Part shown: positions 46,171 to 55,019 of the stretch, one piece after another
Layout of the letters: every line of letters starts with the position of its first letter
Numbering within the stretch: the first letter of the stretch is position 1
Assembly (NCBI GenBank): GCA_963712715.1
Contig: CAVQJI010000042.1
Location: 62,001-126,000 of the forward strand
Direction of reading: 5' to 3'
DNA length: 64,000 nt
From: JAFEDN01 sp963712715
Lineage (GTDB): Bacteria > Pseudomonadota > Gammaproteobacteria > Coxiellales > Coxiellaceae
Made by a program: the position numbers and the translations under genes
The notes under the pieces: generated by a model
What the model was told of the DNA's origin: nothing
Databases searched by the model: none
Seen by the model: only the letters and a program-made list of their open reading frames with translations

Positions 46171-48813
46171 TTAAAGGTAGTCGAAACTGATATCGCTGGA
46201 GTCACTTTCTTGCTCAACCTCCTGAATGAGCCATCCCAGCTCTGCTCTAGCGAGACTGGTCTGGAATTCTAATTTTTCCAACTCTGTCGGCATTCCTGGC
46301 GTAACCTGTGGTGTTTTAAACATGCCGGTTGAAGCGAGTAATTTGGACTCCAGGAGTTCCAGGTGCTGAATTCTGGATTGGATGAAATCCGGTTTTTGGA
46401 TCGATCCCGTCATGGGCGCCGTTTCAGGATTATTGAATTTAGCTTCTAAACTGTCTAAATCGGGTAATATATCCAAAGAGCGGTCAAATGAAAACATATA
46501 TTGCCCATCTTTACCCTTGACTTCCCGATTTTCAGAGTGATTAACCGGCTTTAATGACCTCCTTTGAGAGAGGTCTTTAATCAGTTTTCGATAAGCTCTC
46601 GCAGAGGTCGTTATTTCCTGTGACGCGGCAAATTGCTCCTTTAGACTTTCACAAATTTCTTCGATATGCGCTTTTTGATCCGCATTGCCGGGTTTTTTTG
46701 AAAAAACCCGAAGTTCACCCATCGATACCAGATCAACGCCCATCTGACCAAATTTGTTATCACTGCCATGAGTAAGGATAACGTAGGGCTTTGCATCCGG
46801 TTGTGCGGTCATCTGCTCCGCGATAAACTCGAGATCTTCTTTGGAAGCTGCCGTCAGGTCCAGGATGAGAATTTCGGGTCTCTTCTCTTCGGGCACCTTC
46901 TCCCACGACTCTTTCCAGACACTCGGAGCACTTTCGCCGCTGGGCTTTGTCGGAAATTGCGCCATATCGGCAAAATGCATCGTAGGAGTATTCTGCGGCG
47001 GCGCTGGAATAGTAATGTCCGTTTGTAACGCCGCGATTTTTTTAATATATTCAAAAATATCAGAGGTTAATTCAAAATACAATTCTTCGCTTGAGTAAGT
47101 GGTTTGGGTTCCTCCATAGACGTGACTGATCGCCTTGTAGGCCAGAGTATAAGCACTCATCCCGCAGCGTGTGGCATAAGTGTTTTCGCTTAAAGTGGTA
47201 TCCTGGCTCACGTTTCTTTTTAGCGCTGGGGGCAGTTTGGGGCCTTCTAATTGCAACAGATCCTCCGCGCTGAGTCCGGATTTTTCCCGTTTTTTAACCA
47301 GATCCAGCTCGTATTTTATTTGCATGAGTCTGGATAGCGTTTCGATATCCGTGGCGACTTTACTATAGTCAGTCCCCGTGGCGGATTGTACGATACCCAT
47401 GATCTGTTTGTGTAATTCCCCGGCAAAGCGGGAAAGAGAAAAATCTGATATCGGTTCGAATGTCTTCGCTAATTCGATCATTTGCGCACGCAGTCCCAGA
47501 AGCTCGTCGCAGGCTGTTGCGGATTTGGAATTCTGGCTTTTGTTATCTTCAATAATTTGTTTTCTGGCCGTAGAAAAATGTGCTTCTCGCTCTCTTCTGA
47601 CGTTATTAACCTTGGCTTTTTTGCCAAAGGGTTTCAATCTTTCCAAATACGTGGCTAAAGGATTTTGAGATTTACCGATGAGAGTTAAAGCCAATAATTG
47701 TGCGTCTTCATTCGCCCAGCTCTCATGAAAATATTCCATATGTTTGATGAGATCACCTTTATTCTTTAATTGAGTCAGATGATCAATCAGCAATGTATAA
47801 GCCTGGTGCATGACGACTTTAAAATCATCCGGAACCAGGCCCGGTGAGAATCGAAATGCTAATCCGGTGTCTGAAAATGAAGGCCTGAGACTGCCGAAAC
47901 TACCTTGCGGTTGTACCCATACAAAGTTATCGCCATAATGCTTCATACTGCAATAATTGATCAATCCGCAAAAATAGGACATGACAGTTTTATTTAACAC
48001 GTCAAAATCTTTTTCAGCGGGTTTGCCTTCTTCAAATTTGGCTCTGCAGATTTTGGCCAGGGGGCGTAAATCAAAAGTCACGCAAGGATAGCCTGATTTT
48101 GCGGCTTCGCAGGGCAATAACGCATCCCCTTTCATTTCTTCACTAATTCCGACAGCGATGGCCCTTCTTTTTGACATCATGGCTTTAAAATCCGACGGCT
48201 TGTAATCACTGGTCGCTTTACCAGATTTTATTTTTTCTCCTGAGGGCTGGGTGAATAATTGCACGGTTTTTAAAGAATTCGACTGACCCTCCAGCAGGTT
48301 TTTGCAGACCAACTGTACTTCACGCAAAGATAATTCAGAAAATACATGTTCAAATACTTCTTCAGGAAGCAGCCATTGCCCTAGCCATCTCTTGTGGGGG
48401 GCATCCCCATCCTTCTGTTTTTCTATGAATTTATTGTTTTCAACATATTGTATGAGTTCCTCCATTTTTGTCTGATGAGCAGGGTTGTTTTTTTCTATAA
48501 TCTGTTTGAGCGCGGCCTGTAAATTTTTAAAAATAGAACGGTTCGGATGACTGGGTTCGGAGCGAAGATAGCGTTCTTCATTTTGCAAATCAGCCGGTGA
48601 GATGGCGCTTTCCTTATCGGGATAGAGACTGGAGGGCAGTTCGCGTCTGTTGGCGACATTATTGCCATAATTTACAACGCTGAGCAGAACCGCGGCATAT
48701 CCCCGGGCTACCGCCTGCGTGTTGGACGGGACTTTCTGGTCAGTGATGGATGCCTTTATAGAATCGAGCAGAGCGTTGATCAGGATTTTTTTGATTGATA
48801 TATTTTTTTTCAT
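46171..48813 (-). CDS. Large hypothetical protein (880 aa), effector-like
   Basis: Not recognised. The frame is intact. No signal peptide or membrane span; mixed alpha/beta. The front (residues 1-200) is helical; a central block RAIAVGISEEMKGDALLPCEAAKSGYPCVTFDLRPLA precedes a folded region; residues 560-690 (TRCGMSAYTLAYKAISHVYGG..EELYFELTSDIFEYI..PEILILDLTAASKEDLEFI..VILTHGSDNKFGQMGVDLVSMGELRVF) recall, weakly, the order of elements in fold-type I PLP enzymes of the Cys/Met metabolism class. The acidic C-terminus EVEQESDSSDISFDYL fits Dot/Icm E-block style signals. TAAGGTAACCC precedes the ATG. Effector status is inference. Confidence 0.75.
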   Translation of the reverse strand: MKKNISIKKILINALLDSIKASITDQKVPSNTQAVARGYAAVLLSVVNYGNNVANRRELPSSLYPDKESAISPADLQNEERYLRSEPSHPNRSIFKNLQAALKQIIEKNNPAHQTKMEELIQYVENNKFIEKQKDGDAPHKRWLGQWLLPEEVFEHVFSELSLREVQLVCKNLLEGQSNSLKTVQLFTQPSGEKIKSGKATSDYKPSDFKAMMSKRRAIAVGISEEMKGDALLPCEAAKSGYPCVTFDLRPLAKICRAKFEEGKPAEKDFDVLNKTVMSYFCGLINYCSMKHYGDNFVWVQPQGSFGSLRPSFSDTGLAFRFSPGLVPDDFKVVMHQAYTLLIDHLTQLKNKGDLIKHMEYFHESWANEDAQLLALTLIGKSQNPLATYLERLKPFGKKAKVNNVRREREAHFSTARKQIIEDNKSQNSKSATACDELLGLRAQMIELAKTFEPISDFSLSRFAGELHKQIMGIVQSATGTDYSKVATDIETLSRLMQIKYELDLVKKREKSGLSAEDLLQLEGPKLPPALKRNVSQDTTLSENTYATRCGMSAYTLAYKAISHVYGGTQTTYSSEELYFELTSDIFEYIKKIAALQTDITIPAPPQNTPTMHFADMAQFPTKPSGESAPSVWKESWEKVPEEKRPEILILDLTAASKEDLEFIAEQMTAQPDAKPYVILTHGSDNKFGQMGVDLVSMGELRVFSKKPGNADQKAHIEEICESLKEQFAASQEITTSARAYRKLIKDLSQRRSLKPVNHSENREVKGKDGQYMFSFDRSLDILPDLDSLEAKFNNPETAPMTGSIQKPDFIQSRIQHLELLESKLLASTGMFKTPQVTPGMPTELEKLEFQTSLARAELGWLIQEVEQESDSSDISFDYL

Positions 48814-48923
48814 GGGTTACCTTAGATTTATTATATAAATATTAATTAGGGGTTTTATTAATCATTTATTATGCGCAGTGATTATTAAAATATTCTTAAA
48901 ATTTCGTTCGGAGTGTGTAAAAT

Positions 48924-49553
48924 ATGAAAAATGAGATTAAATTATCAGATACGCAGCGAGAATTGTTACAGGACTATATTGAAGATGGGGTGATGAGGGC
49001 TATCGGGATCCTGTGGAGACGGGCTGAAGGGGACGTTTCGGAGTTACAAAAATTACTGAATGCATTGACCGAATGCTATTCCCTACCGAGTTGGGACTTT
49101 TTAAGGTCAGTAAGTGCCCAATATGATCCACGCCCGTCTTATCTTAAATCCCCATCAATGGGGCCCGTTGATTTCCTGTTAGAACATGTTCATGGGCAGC
49201 GCTCAAAGCCGGATTCAATCCGGTTCAGCATTTTTAAAAGAGATCAGAAAGCAATCGATAACTGCAAAATAGTTGAGGGATTGATGAGTATTCACAGGGC
49301 CTGTTATTCAAAAAATCATTATATCATGACAGCTATCACCGATCCACGGCTAAATACCCGGCCTCAGGGGCTAAGTCAGGATCAATGGGTAGAAAAACAA
49401 TTCGAGTTAGCCTCAGAAATGATTAAACAGGCCATATCAGGTTGGGTGAAGTCGCACCGGCTATCAGACGCTAAAGAAACTTCGGCTACGCAGACCCCGG
49501 CAACCCCGACCATAACCCCAAAAACAGAGCACAACCAAACCAATGGTTATTAA
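48924..49553 (+). CDS. Hypothetical protein (209 aa)
   Basis: Unrecognised soluble helical protein. GGAG lies 10 bases before the ATG. Divergent from the 880-residue gene with a 110-base AT-rich spacer. The last 30 residues are a low-complexity Thr/Pro/Gln tail (SATQTPATPTITPKTEHNQT). Its 3' end overlaps convergent ubiA by 68 bases, and the tail is the part encoded in that overlap, so the tail could be a late extension. Confidence 0.65.
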   Translation: MKNEIKLSDTQRELLQDYIEDGVMRAIGILWRRAEGDVSELQKLLNALTECYSLPSWDFLRSVSAQYDPRPSYLKSPSMGPVDFLLEHVHGQRSKPDSIRFSIFKRDQKAIDNCKIVEGLMSIHRACYSKNHYIMTAITDPRLNTRPQGLSQDQWVEKQFELASEMIKQAISGWVKSHRLSDAKETSATQTPATPTITPKTEHNQTNGY

Positions 49554-50343
49554 GAAATGCCCGAAAACAGGCAGCCGGTTCCCGGTGGCGGATTAAGTAT
49601 TGCTGATAAACCGCCAACAGAGAAGCCGCTCCCCAGCCCAGATAAAAGGTCCATCCCAGCCGGCAATAGATTGCGATCATTGCCAGTGACAGCAGGACAG
49701 CCAGCTGCAAGCCGGCAATCACTCCGCGGTCGTACTCGCCCCAGAGTACTGCTGTTGATTTAACCCCAATTTTAATATCGTCCGGACGGTCTACCATGGC
49801 ATAAAACGTGTCGAAGGCTATCACCCACAATACGGAAGTGGCAAATAGCCACCAGCCTAACCAGGGGACGTGATTGAGCTGCGCGGCGAATGCCATGGGA
49901 ATACCCCAGGAATACGCCAGGCCTAAAAAAGCCTGAGGCCAATGAGTCACCCGTTTCGTGAATGGGTAAAGGCAGGCTAAGCACAAGCCTAAAACAGCCA
50001 GATAAATCGTTAAACGATTCAGGAAGAGGGTCAACGCTCCGGCCATGGCGCATAACAGAATAAATAAAATTAGCGCATGGAACAGGGATATAGTTTTGGC
50101 CGCCAGCGGCCTGTGGCGGGTGCGTAGCACGGCGCCATCGATATGGCGGTCGGCGATGTCATTGATAATGTCCCCCGCGGTGCGCATGACGACCACGCCA
50201 ACGGTGAAAATAGTCAAAATTTTCAAAGGGGGAGGTCCACCTGAAGCGAGCCATAGAGCCCACCAGGTGGGCCATAATAATAAAAGAATACCGATAGGTT
50301 TATCAAAGCGCATTAAACGCCAATAATCATTAAAATCACTCAT
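49486..50343 (-). CDS. ubiA: UbiA, 4-hydroxybenzoate polyprenyltransferase
   Basis: Polytopic inner-membrane enzyme of ubiquinone synthesis. 285 residues from ATG 50343 (in-frame GTG at 50361 also possible). RLMRFDKPIGILLLLWPTWWALW at the start, first Asp motif AGDIINDIADRHIDGAVLRT (NDxxDxxxD) and second motif YAMVDRPDDIKIGVKSTAVLWG (DxxxD), about eight membrane helices. Length fits E. coli UbiA (290). Lies just downstream of a family D hairpin that separates it from the L,D-transpeptidase. Confidence 0.95.
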   Translation of the reverse strand: MSDFNDYWRLMRFDKPIGILLLLWPTWWALWLASGGPPPLKILTIFTVGVVVMRTAGDIINDIADRHIDGAVLRTRHRPLAAKTISLFHALILFILLCAMAGALTLFLNRLTIYLAVLGLCLACLYPFTKRVTHWPQAFLGLAYSWGIPMAFAAQLNHVPWLGWWLFATSVLWVIAFDTFYAMVDRPDDIKIGVKSTAVLWGEYDRGVIAGLQLAVLLSLAMIAIYCRLGWTFYLGWGAASLLAVYQQYLIRHREPAACFRAFLNNHWFGCALFLGLWSGLPGSA

Positions 50344-50364
50344 ATCGAAAAAATATATCACGAG

Positions 50365-50438
50365 TGGGGTCAGGCCTGAAGTGAAAAATTGGACTTATTA
50401 TATTTTAATCCCAATTTTTCACTTCAGGCCTGACCCCA
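50365..50438. repeat. Hairpin repeat, family D, long copy
   Basis: Perfect 28-base arms: 50365-50392 (TGGGGTCAGGCCTGAAGTG...) and 50411-50438, with an 18-base loop. It spans the stop of the L,D-transpeptidase (50419) and comes within about 20 bases of the ubiA ATG. Shares GGGGTCA ends with 38172-38207. Confidence 0.85.
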
Positions 50439-51156
50439 TCGCTTGTTCCATCATTGCATCGGCGTCGCTGTCTTTGATAACGACTTTAGTGCCGATATTG
50501 GTGAAGTTATCGCTCAGCCATTGTGCGTCTTCAGGGTAAAGCCGTACGCAGCCATGACTGGCGTTGTATCCGGGGACCGCCTCTGAACCGTGTAACGCAT
50601 AGCCTTGGTAAAAGAACATGCAGTAGGGCATTGGCGCGCCGCCGGCGGTATCCACGGGGAATGTAGAAGAAAAACAATCCGCTCCTCTTTTGACCTGTAT
50701 CCAGTAAGTGCCCGGTGGCGTGGTACAGGACTCCTGAATGTCCGGGCAGAAATCTTTACCGCCGGAAGCGGGCCCCCAGTAGATTAAATGACCCTTTTCA
50801 TCGTAAGCGCCAAAAGCCAGTTTTGCGGTATCTACCAGCACCATTTTTTTCCCAGCGGTAGCCATTTGTCCCGGAAATGGAGATAAATCCAGCAGATCCA
50901 GAGAATTTAAATTTTTGGGGACCACCACCCATGAGCGTCCTTCCAGGGATAAATTGGTGCGGTTTAAGCGCATAATCATGTCCCGCTGCCGGGAATCCGG
51001 CCAGCGCTTCTCCCAGGTATCGCCTTTTTTAATTTTAACGCATGAAAATTGTGGATACTGACAGAGCTGTTTGCCATAATAAGCGTGAGCCAAAGGGAGC
51101 CAACAGGAAGTGGCCGTCATTAAAACGCAGGAAGCGTATAATATCGCCTTTTCCAT
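50419..51156 (-). CDS. L,D-transpeptidase (YkuD domain)
   Basis: 245-residue exported cell-wall enzyme. Signal peptide MEKAILYASCVLMTATSCWLPLAHA; a LysM-like front (YPQFSCVKIKKGDTWEKRWPD) and a YkuD domain with ALHGSEAVPGYNASHGCVRLYP near 185-206 holding the catalytic His and Cys. Forms 3-3 cross-links or anchors lipoproteins to peptidoglycan. The final residues GSGLK and the stop are encoded by the family D hairpin, implying the original end was altered by the insertion. Confidence 0.9.
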   Translation of the reverse strand: MEKAILYASCVLMTATSCWLPLAHAYYGKQLCQYPQFSCVKIKKGDTWEKRWPDSRQRDMIMRLNRTNLSLEGRSWVVVPKNLNSLDLLDLSPFPGQMATAGKKMVLVDTAKLAFGAYDEKGHLIYWGPASGGKDFCPDIQESCTTPPGTYWIQVKRGADCFSSTFPVDTAGGAPMPYCMFFYQGYALHGSEAVPGYNASHGCVRLYPEDAQWLSDNFTNIGTKVVIKDSDADAMMEQAMGSGLK

Positions 51157-51261
51157 AAATAATCCCTCATATTTTTTATATTTAATACTATGTGGTTAAT
51201 CCATTATTTCCCTTTCTAAACTAATTATAGCGCATGAATTGGTCATAAATTAATCAATGGA

Positions 51262-51290
51262 TTGACAAAGACTGGCCTGGGATTTAATAT
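51262..51290 (+). promoter_or_regulatory. Sigma-70 promoter
   Basis: TTGACA (51262-51267), 17-base spacer, TAATAT (51285-51290). Near-consensus, about 57 bases before the ATG of the next rightward gene. Confidence 0.7.
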
Positions 51291-51346
51291 TTTCTTAAGG
51301 TTTATGCGATAAAATATGCTTATTAAAACTATGGAGGATGGAAGAA

Positions 51347-51910
51347 ATGCTTGATTCCATGTTCGTGGAAACACTGTCGCGAGCAATCAGCGACTATCGC
51401 CAAATATTAAAAAAATATCTCACTCCTGCGCAGCGCGCAGCGAAGATAGCTGAGTTACGTCTAAAAGATCCTACCATCTTTAACGATGAGCCCACGCTGT
51501 TTCTGGTTGTCCAGGATATTTTGCGGGATATTGAAAAAAACATCCGGGTTCCCAACGAGGGTTATTACTCTTACTATGGGATCATTCGATTTGCCAAATT
51601 TCTTCGTGAATATGTGGATAATTACTCCATTGAGGGCAATCACGTTATCCATAAAGCCCAGAAAGCTTCTAATTTGTTAATTAAAATTATCCAATTGCTA
51701 TCTTTGCCTGGAGAACAATTAACTGAAAACATTGCTGAACAGATTCTGGCTTCACATCCATTAATTATCGAGCTTAGCTCTAAAGAACAGCTGACGATTT
51801 ATGGCAATACACTGGAACGGCTAAGCGAGAAGAATAAAACTTTTTACCGGAAAATTGTTCATGATTTCCGTACGCGTCTGAGTACCAGTTCTTTAGCGGC
51901 AGCCGCTTAG
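51347..51910 (+). CDS. Hypothetical helical protein (187 aa)
   Basis: Unrecognised. GGAGG at 51333-51337 fits ATG 51347 (9-base spacing) better than ATG 51338. Soluble and almost all helical, with conserved-looking aromatic blocks (NEGYYSYYGIIRFAKFLREYVDNY). Ends SSLAAAA. Its stop TAG overlaps the GTG start of the next gene, so they form an operon from the promoter at 51262. Confidence 0.65.
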   Translation: MLDSMFVETLSRAISDYRQILKKYLTPAQRAAKIAELRLKDPTIFNDEPTLFLVVQDILRDIEKNIRVPNEGYYSYYGIIRFAKFLREYVDNYSIEGNHVIHKAQKASNLLIKIIQLLSLPGEQLTENIAEQILASHPLIIELSSKEQLTIYGNTLERLSEKNKTFYRKIVHDFRTRLSTSSLAAAA

Positions 51911-52491
51911 TGGCATTGCTGGCGGCACATCCTTTTCCGATTTTTGTACGGGACCTGCCTCATCGGCATACCGTTTACGCCCTTCTGGATTCTCTGCAAA
52001 CCCATCATTGTTTAAACCCGAATATCATGCTCTACAACCTCTGGTTTGCTATAACCGAACAGGGGCGGTTGCGCCGTCCGGAATTTAAAAAATTAGAAGC
52101 GGTTTTGCATCCCTGGCATGAAAGAGTGAGCATGGCCTTACATCAATTAGCCGGTTCCCTGCAGCAATCCCATGTTTTAAGGCAGTGGATCAGCACCGAG
52201 GCCGACTACAGTAATCAGTTTGAGCGGCAAATGTTAGCACAGGCCCTGACCTGCGCGAAAAAAACACGCAGGAATTTAAACCAGCGCTTGCTGGACGCAG
52301 GGCATAATCTGGTTACCTACTATAAAGTCATGCGTATTAACGTCAATGGGGATATCCGTGGCAATACGTTAAAAATTTTACGTCTGTTCTTCGCCGACGC
52401 CACTGACGCTCAAATCGCCCACAGCTTTGATGAAGCTCTCAACGCCGCCCGTCTGGACGATTCTGGATTCCTCCAGTATTCCCTGGTTTAG
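51910..52491 (+). CDS. TIGR02444/DUF2390 family protein
   Basis: 193 residues, cytosolic, function unknown. Pattern TVYALLDSLQTHHCLNPNIMLYNLWFA..GRLRRPEFKKLEAVLHPWHERVSMALHQL fits the TIGR02444 family (short helical proteins of gammaproteobacteria), though this is from memory. GTG start overlaps the upstream stop by one base. Its stop TAG (52489-52491) abuts a family A repeat. Confidence 0.6.
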   Translation: MALLAAHPFPIFVRDLPHRHTVYALLDSLQTHHCLNPNIMLYNLWFAITEQGRLRRPEFKKLEAVLHPWHERVSMALHQLAGSLQQSHVLRQWISTEADYSNQFERQMLAQALTCAKKTRRNLNQRLLDAGHNLVTYYKVMRINVNGDIRGNTLKILRLFFADATDAQIAHSFDEALNAARLDDSGFLQYSLV

Positions 52492-52582
52492 TAGTCATTG
52501 CGAACGCAAGTGAAGCAATCCAGTATGAAGCGATGTCCGAAGTACTCACTGGGTTGCTTCGCTAACGCTCGCAATGACACTA
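52492..52582. repeat. Palindromic repeat, family A, full hairpin between convergent genes
   Basis: TAGTCATTGCGAACGCAAGTG..AAGCAATCCAGT pairs with CACTGGGTTGCTTCGCTAACG..CTCGCAATGACACTA. It exactly fills the gap between two convergent genes, and its right end supplies the TAG stop of the glycosyltransferase (52580-52582). Confidence 0.85.
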
Positions 52583-53983
52583 TTTGTTATCGCGACAAAA
52601 AAGATAAATATAAAAATATTTATGAGTATATATTTTATAGGTCTGCTCGAGTTTTCCCCATTGCTGCCATTTGGGGGCATTCACATTCGCCATGACACAC
52701 CCCTGAGTCAGGTTTGGTGGCGCCCATTGGATAGGCGCTTTTGGCCATAAGGTGGTATTGATGAGCGAAACCATATTGGCCCCAAAACCATTTCCTACCT
52801 CGGCATATAAAACAGTGTTTTTAGTACGCTGAATAATATCGTTGGCTATTTGCTGTTGAGGATAATCCATGCCCTCAAACCACGGCAGTCCAATAAAACT
52901 GGAGACGCATTTAAAGGCTAACTCGACTATCAGCACCAAAATCGTCACCGACACCATTTTTTCTCCCCCGCGCCAGACGCACCATGAACACACAATTGCC
53001 ATTAGAGGTAAAACAGGTATCAGATACCGGAACGCCAAAAAAGAAGGCGAAAGCCAGTACGGAAGGATGCTGAATATCAAAATCCACACCATGAGTTGGA
53101 TGGGCTTGTTGTTCAATGCGGTTAGAGTGGATGGCTTGTTTGGTTTCCTTTGTCGATATACGCAATATAAGGCGATAAAAAGGACTGGCCCTGATCGAAT
53201 AATAATATCGATGGGAGAGAGAGTGATTTTTGTAAAATAATGACCCCAGTCGAAGGCAGGGCCTATCGTTCTGCTGGTGACATCCTTTAAAATAGAGTGC
53301 CATTGAGAGTGAGGAACCAGCGTGAACCACACGACCGGTAATGCCACCGCAGCTAAATGCGCGAAAATACTCGCCGGTTTAAAAAGATAGCTCCGATTTT
53401 CGTATGCCACCCAGATCACGATCAGCGCCGTACCATAAAACACATAAGCCGTAATGGCCTTGGCTAGCAGGGCGCCGAAAAGAACGATGGGCACAGGTAT
53501 CCAGTAAAGTGAGCGCTGCTCCTTTATGCTCAGCCACATAAAACTAATGGCGGTGAAAGTTCCGAGAGAAAACAAGGTATCAGGAGAAGCGATCCAGCCA
53601 CGACGGAATAAAAAATCGCCAGAAAAAAACGCTGCCACGGTAAAAATCGCGAATACTCTGTTTCCAAATAAACGCAAGGTCAGGAACCAGAGCATTACTC
53701 CGATTAAAACGGAAGCAGAAGCAGCAACGAGACGTGTGGCTACCAATACCTGCTTTGGACCGATAACGTGCATAACGGGAATGGTTAACCAGTTAAACAG
53801 CGGCGGTCTGTCGTAATAACCGCCATAATTGGTAGGCTGCCAATAATAATGATCGTAATACATTTCCAGGGAGGCGAGCGTGTAGCGTCCATCCTCACCG
53901 TAATACGGTAAAAAGATTGTAAAAAACAGACTGATGGCTGCGATGAGCGCCGTGGCAGTTAGCAATGGGCGCCAATACTCCAT
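52580..53983 (-). CDS. ArnT-like GT-C glycosyltransferase (PMT_2 family)
   Basis: 467 residues with about ten membrane helices. The periplasmic loop after the first helix reads FLPYYGEDGRYTLASLEMYYD..YDRPPLFNWLTIPVM, with the acidic metal-binding residues of GT83/PMT enzymes that move a sugar from a polyprenyl phosphate to lipid A or protein. ATG 53983 has AAGGAG nine bases upstream; GTG 53989 is too close to it. Follows waaC with an overlap at the waaC stop, so an LPS-related role is likely. The acceptor and sugar are unknown. Confidence 0.82.
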   Translation of the reverse strand: MEYWRPLLTATALIAAISLFFTIFLPYYGEDGRYTLASLEMYYDHYYWQPTNYGGYYDRPPLFNWLTIPVMHVIGPKQVLVATRLVAASASVLIGVMLWFLTLRLFGNRVFAIFTVAAFFSGDFLFRRGWIASPDTLFSLGTFTAISFMWLSIKEQRSLYWIPVPIVLFGALLAKAITAYVFYGTALIVIWVAYENRSYLFKPASIFAHLAAVALPVVWFTLVPHSQWHSILKDVTSRTIGPAFDWGHYFTKITLSPIDIIIRSGPVLFIALYCVYRQRKPNKPSTLTALNNKPIQLMVWILIFSILPYWLSPSFLAFRYLIPVLPLMAIVCSWCVWRGGEKMVSVTILVLIVELAFKCVSSFIGLPWFEGMDYPQQQIANDIIQRTKNTVLYAEVGNGFGANMVSLINTTLWPKAPIQWAPPNLTQGCVMANVNAPKWQQWGKLEQTYKIYTHKYFYIYLFCRDNK

Positions 53984-53988
53984 GATCA

Positions 53989-55011
53989 CTATCTCCTTTT
54001 AAAAGCTTCCCAAACTTTTTCAGGCTTGAGTGCCAGGGAGCAAACGGCATCGGTATGCTTTTGATTATCGTAATGACATTCTGTTTGAGCACATCGGATA
54101 CAGGAGAAAGGCGAGGTCAGTAATTGGTGGTTGGGGCTTAGGGATCCGATAAGCCTTGAATCAGTAGAGCCATAGAGAGTCACCGCGGCCACATTCAGCG
54201 CGGCGGCCAGATGTGCTAACCCCGTGTCGCTGCAGATGGCCCCCTCAGCGCCCTGAAAAATTCGGGCTTGTTCTGATAAGGAACAGAAAGGCAAAACCTG
54301 CGCATTGACGTATCCTGCGCATATTTTTTCTGCGCGAATTTTCTCAGCAGCGTTGCCCCAGGGCAATAACACCTGGAAATTTTCATCAGCAGCCAGTTCA
54401 ATCAGACGCCGCCAATAATTTTCCGGCCACAGCTTGGATGTCCAGCTGGCGTTATGGACGAAAACAAGATAAGGTTTTTGTAGCTCAAATTTCAAGACCG
54501 GGAACGGGTAATGGATAATGCCATAATCTGGCGGACTTTGGGGGCAAGGATAGTTCAGAGCTTTGGAGAGTAATAAGCGCAACCGTTGCACCGCGTGAAG
54601 ATTTTTATCCACAAAATAACTTTTTTGGTAAGCCAGCGCCGGCGCCCAGCCTTCTTTGGCGGAATGTTTATCCATACCACGCCGCGGGCCGCGGCTCAGT
54701 AAAGTGATCATGGCGCTTTTCAAAGAGGATTGACCATCGATGACTAAATCGTATTTTTCTGCGCGCAGCGTTTTGACAAATTCCTGGATTTCACCATTTT
54801 TTAATGATTCGCGTAAATTTTTGCGCCAGTACCGGTGGCGCGTAGTGATGACATTATGTACCGCGGGATGCCAACGCGCCACTTCGGAAAAATTTATATC
54901 CGCCACCCAGTCAAATGCGATACCGGGTATAGCGCGCGAAGCGTCAGTCAGCGCAGGCAGCGCATGGATTAAATCGCCCATTGAAGTTAATTTAACGAAC
55001 AAAACATGCAT
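53989..55011 (-). CDS. waaC: Lipopolysaccharide heptosyltransferase I
   Basis: 340-residue GT9 enzyme (RfaC) that adds the first heptose to Kdo of the LPS inner core. Start MHVLFVKLTSMGDLIHALPALTDA, then WVADINFSEVARWHPAVHNVI, HNASWTSKLWPENYWRRLIELA, and the ADP-heptose site GAEGAICSDTGLAHLAAALNVAAVTLYGSTD. The 5' leader consists largely of a family B hairpin, whose inner end supplies AGGA nine bases before the ATG. Co-directional with the ArnT-like gene. Confidence 0.95.
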   Translation of the reverse strand: MHVLFVKLTSMGDLIHALPALTDASRAIPGIAFDWVADINFSEVARWHPAVHNVITTRHRYWRKNLRESLKNGEIQEFVKTLRAEKYDLVIDGQSSLKSAMITLLSRGPRRGMDKHSAKEGWAPALAYQKSYFVDKNLHAVQRLRLLLSKALNYPCPQSPPDYGIIHYPFPVLKFELQKPYLVFVHNASWTSKLWPENYWRRLIELAADENFQVLLPWGNAAEKIRAEKICAGYVNAQVLPFCSLSEQARIFQGAEGAICSDTGLAHLAAALNVAAVTLYGSTDSRLIGSLSPNHQLLTSPFSCIRCAQTECHYDNQKHTDAVCSLALKPEKVWEAFKRR

Positions 55012-55019
55012 GAATCATT

